Assembly (NCBI GenBank): GCA_965660165.1
Contig: CBFHYU010000013.1
Span: 1 to 52,950 of the forward strand
Direction of reading: 5' to 3'
Source of the DNA: WTJO01 sp965660165
GTDB lineage: Bacteria; Pseudomonadota; Alphaproteobacteria; Puniceispirillales; Puniceispirillaceae
DNA: 52,950 bases
The first letter of the stretch is position 1; every line of letters begins with the position of its first letter. The notes under the pieces are model-generated. The model did not search any database. It had not been told where the DNA came from and saw nothing but the letters and a program-made list of their open reading frames with translations. Below, one piece after another: positions 52,193 to 52,950 of this stretch. The position numbers and the translations under genes were made by a program.

Positions 52193-52950
52193 CTAGCCAG
52201 ACGTAAGGGCGAGTGCCTGATAGGTTTGGCGTATATCATGGGTGCGGATCATTTGCGCGCCTTGACGCACGGCTTCCAGTGCAAGGGCGATAGAGCCGCC
52301 TAGCCGTTCTCCCTCATCTAATCCAAATCCGTCTTGCGGCATGCCAAGCAGTGAAGATTCAACCAGTCTTGGAATAGAAGATTTGCGGCTTACCCCCACC
52401 AATATCGGCACGCCCAGCCCATGAAATAACGCTGTCCAGTCAATGAGTTGGCGATTATGAAGCGGTGTTTTGCCAAAGCCAAAGCCAGGATCAATCGCAA
52501 TATGGCTGTCTGGCAGGCCTGCTGTGCGAAGCCGTTCAATATGGCTGGCAAGCACCTGATAAATATCTATTGGTGCAAAGTCATAATTAGGATTTTTCTG
52601 CATTGTCTGAGGCGAGCCTTGCATATGCATTGCAATCGCAAAGCTGTTTTCGGGGTGGCGTGCATAATGCTTGGCCATCAGCGTTGCTGAATCTTTTGCG
52701 CTAAAGCCAGACACATCATTGATAATCTGCGCACCAGCTATTAAGGCCGCCTGCATCACCTCAGGGTGACGGGTATCAGCTGATACCGTAATGCCTTGTG
52801 CCGCAAGCCCCTTGATAACAGGGGTAATGCGCTGAATTTCAGCTTCTTGACTAACAGGCTCTGCGCCTGGACGGGTAGATTCGCCACCAATATCTAGGAT
52901 TGAAGCCCCAGCCTGCGCCATCTGCACCGCACCTTCTAGCGCTACCTTGC
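52193..52950 (-). CDS. folP: Dihydropteroate synthase FolP, N terminus cut by the window edge
   Basis: The frame runs off the right edge; 252 codons are visible. It joins pterin pyrophosphate with p-aminobenzoate in folate synthesis. Visible motifs are ILDIGGESTRPGAEPVS, DVSGFSA, IDPGFGFGKT (pterin pocket), VGVSRKSSI (SRK motif) and RTHDIRQT (the usual RVHDV). The missing part should hold the initial strand with the NVTPDSFSDGG motif. folP-glmM adjacency is common. Codons at 52928-52950 continue the frame (KVALEGAV), so the GTG at 52927 is internal. Confidence 0.95.
   Translation of the reverse strand, partial: KVALEGAVQMAQAGASILDIGGESTRPGAEPVSQEAEIQRITPVIKGLAAQGITVSADTRHPEVMQAALIAGAQIINDVSGFSAKDSATLMAKHYARHPENSFAIAMHMQGSPQTMQKNPNYDFAPIDIYQVLASHIERLRTAGLPDSHIAIDPGFGFGKTPLHNRQLIDWTALFHGLGVPILVGVSRKSSIPRLVESSLLGMPQDGFGLDEGERLGGSIALALEAVRQGAQMIRTHDIRQTYQALALTSG

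Noticed and set aside
52928..52950. GTG at 52927 as the true folP start
   Set aside because: The upstream codons continue the frame to the edge and the expected NVTPDSFSDGG motif is missing, so the gene is truncated by the window, not short.

Overview
The window looks like about 53 kb of core chromosome from an alphaproteobacterium of moderate G+C content. The evidence is the gene families and their order: an intact dcw cluster from mraZ to ftsZ followed by lpxC, bamD, recN and ligA; FtsZ with a long acidic linker and a terminal DIPAFLRRQAN peptide; an alphaproteobacterial-type SerC upstream of SerA; HisZ next to PurA; and a small membrane protein resembling the DUF6476 family between the neighbourhoods of ettA and rluD/rpoH. 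A marine Rhodospirillales- or SAR116-like lineage would fit, but that is inference from gene content and needs a phylogeny. No rRNA, tRNA, insertion sequence, prophage, CRISPR array or obvious foreign island was seen.

Layout. 1-5.9 kb is a mixed region of short units: an edge-truncated exported protein, an unknown small gene, a Pal-like OmpA lipoprotein, an EamA transporter, an aldo/keto reductase, a short nucleoside phosphorylase-like protein, an intergenic stretch dense in inverted repeats (possible structured RNA), a small membrane protein, PlsC, a conserved hypothetical and TusA. 5.9-9.1 kb carries a TerB/DnaJ protein, the ABC-F ATPase Uup and the RNase P RNA. 9.1-27.9 kb is the dcw cluster: five 10-bp-phased MraZ boxes, then mraZ-rsmH-ftsL-ftsI-murE-murF-mraY-murD-ftsW-murG-murC-murB-ddl-ftsQ-ftsA-(41-codon ORF)-ftsZ, closed by a strong terminator. 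28-33.8 kb holds lpxC, bamD, recN and ligA. 33.8-38.7 kb is a bottom-strand uvrD-prmA-pepP operon. 38.9-46.4 kb contains mlaA-mlaC, ettA (bottom), a membrane protein, the DUF6476-like gene (bottom), rluD and rpoH, meeting purA tail to tail. 45.1-52.95 kb is bottom strand: folP (cut by the right edge), glmM, serC-serA, hisZ-purA.

How the genes work together. Most of the window serves envelope construction and cell division: muropeptide precursor synthesis (MurB to MurG, Ddl, MraY), septal synthase (FtsW/FtsI), divisome scaffold (FtsQ/L/A/Z), amino-sugar supply (GlmM), lipid A commitment (LpxC), outer-membrane protein insertion (BamD) and outer-membrane lipid asymmetry and tethering (MlaA/MlaC, Pal). 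The rest covers genome maintenance (RecN, LigA, UvrD), translation and stress control (RpoH, EttA, Uup, RluD, PrmA, RNase P) and serine, histidine, purine and folate synthesis. Genes are tightly packed: most dcw junctions overlap by 4-14 nt, and three convergent pairs overlap at their stop codons.

I did not find a clearly new multi-gene system. The best leads are small: the inverted-repeat-rich region at 3.94-4.12 kb with mutually exclusive hairpins, the 41-codon ORF translationally coupled to ftsZ, the MraZ boxes plus a GAAC-N7-GAAC LexA-like site ahead of mraZ, and a short hairpin leader at serC.
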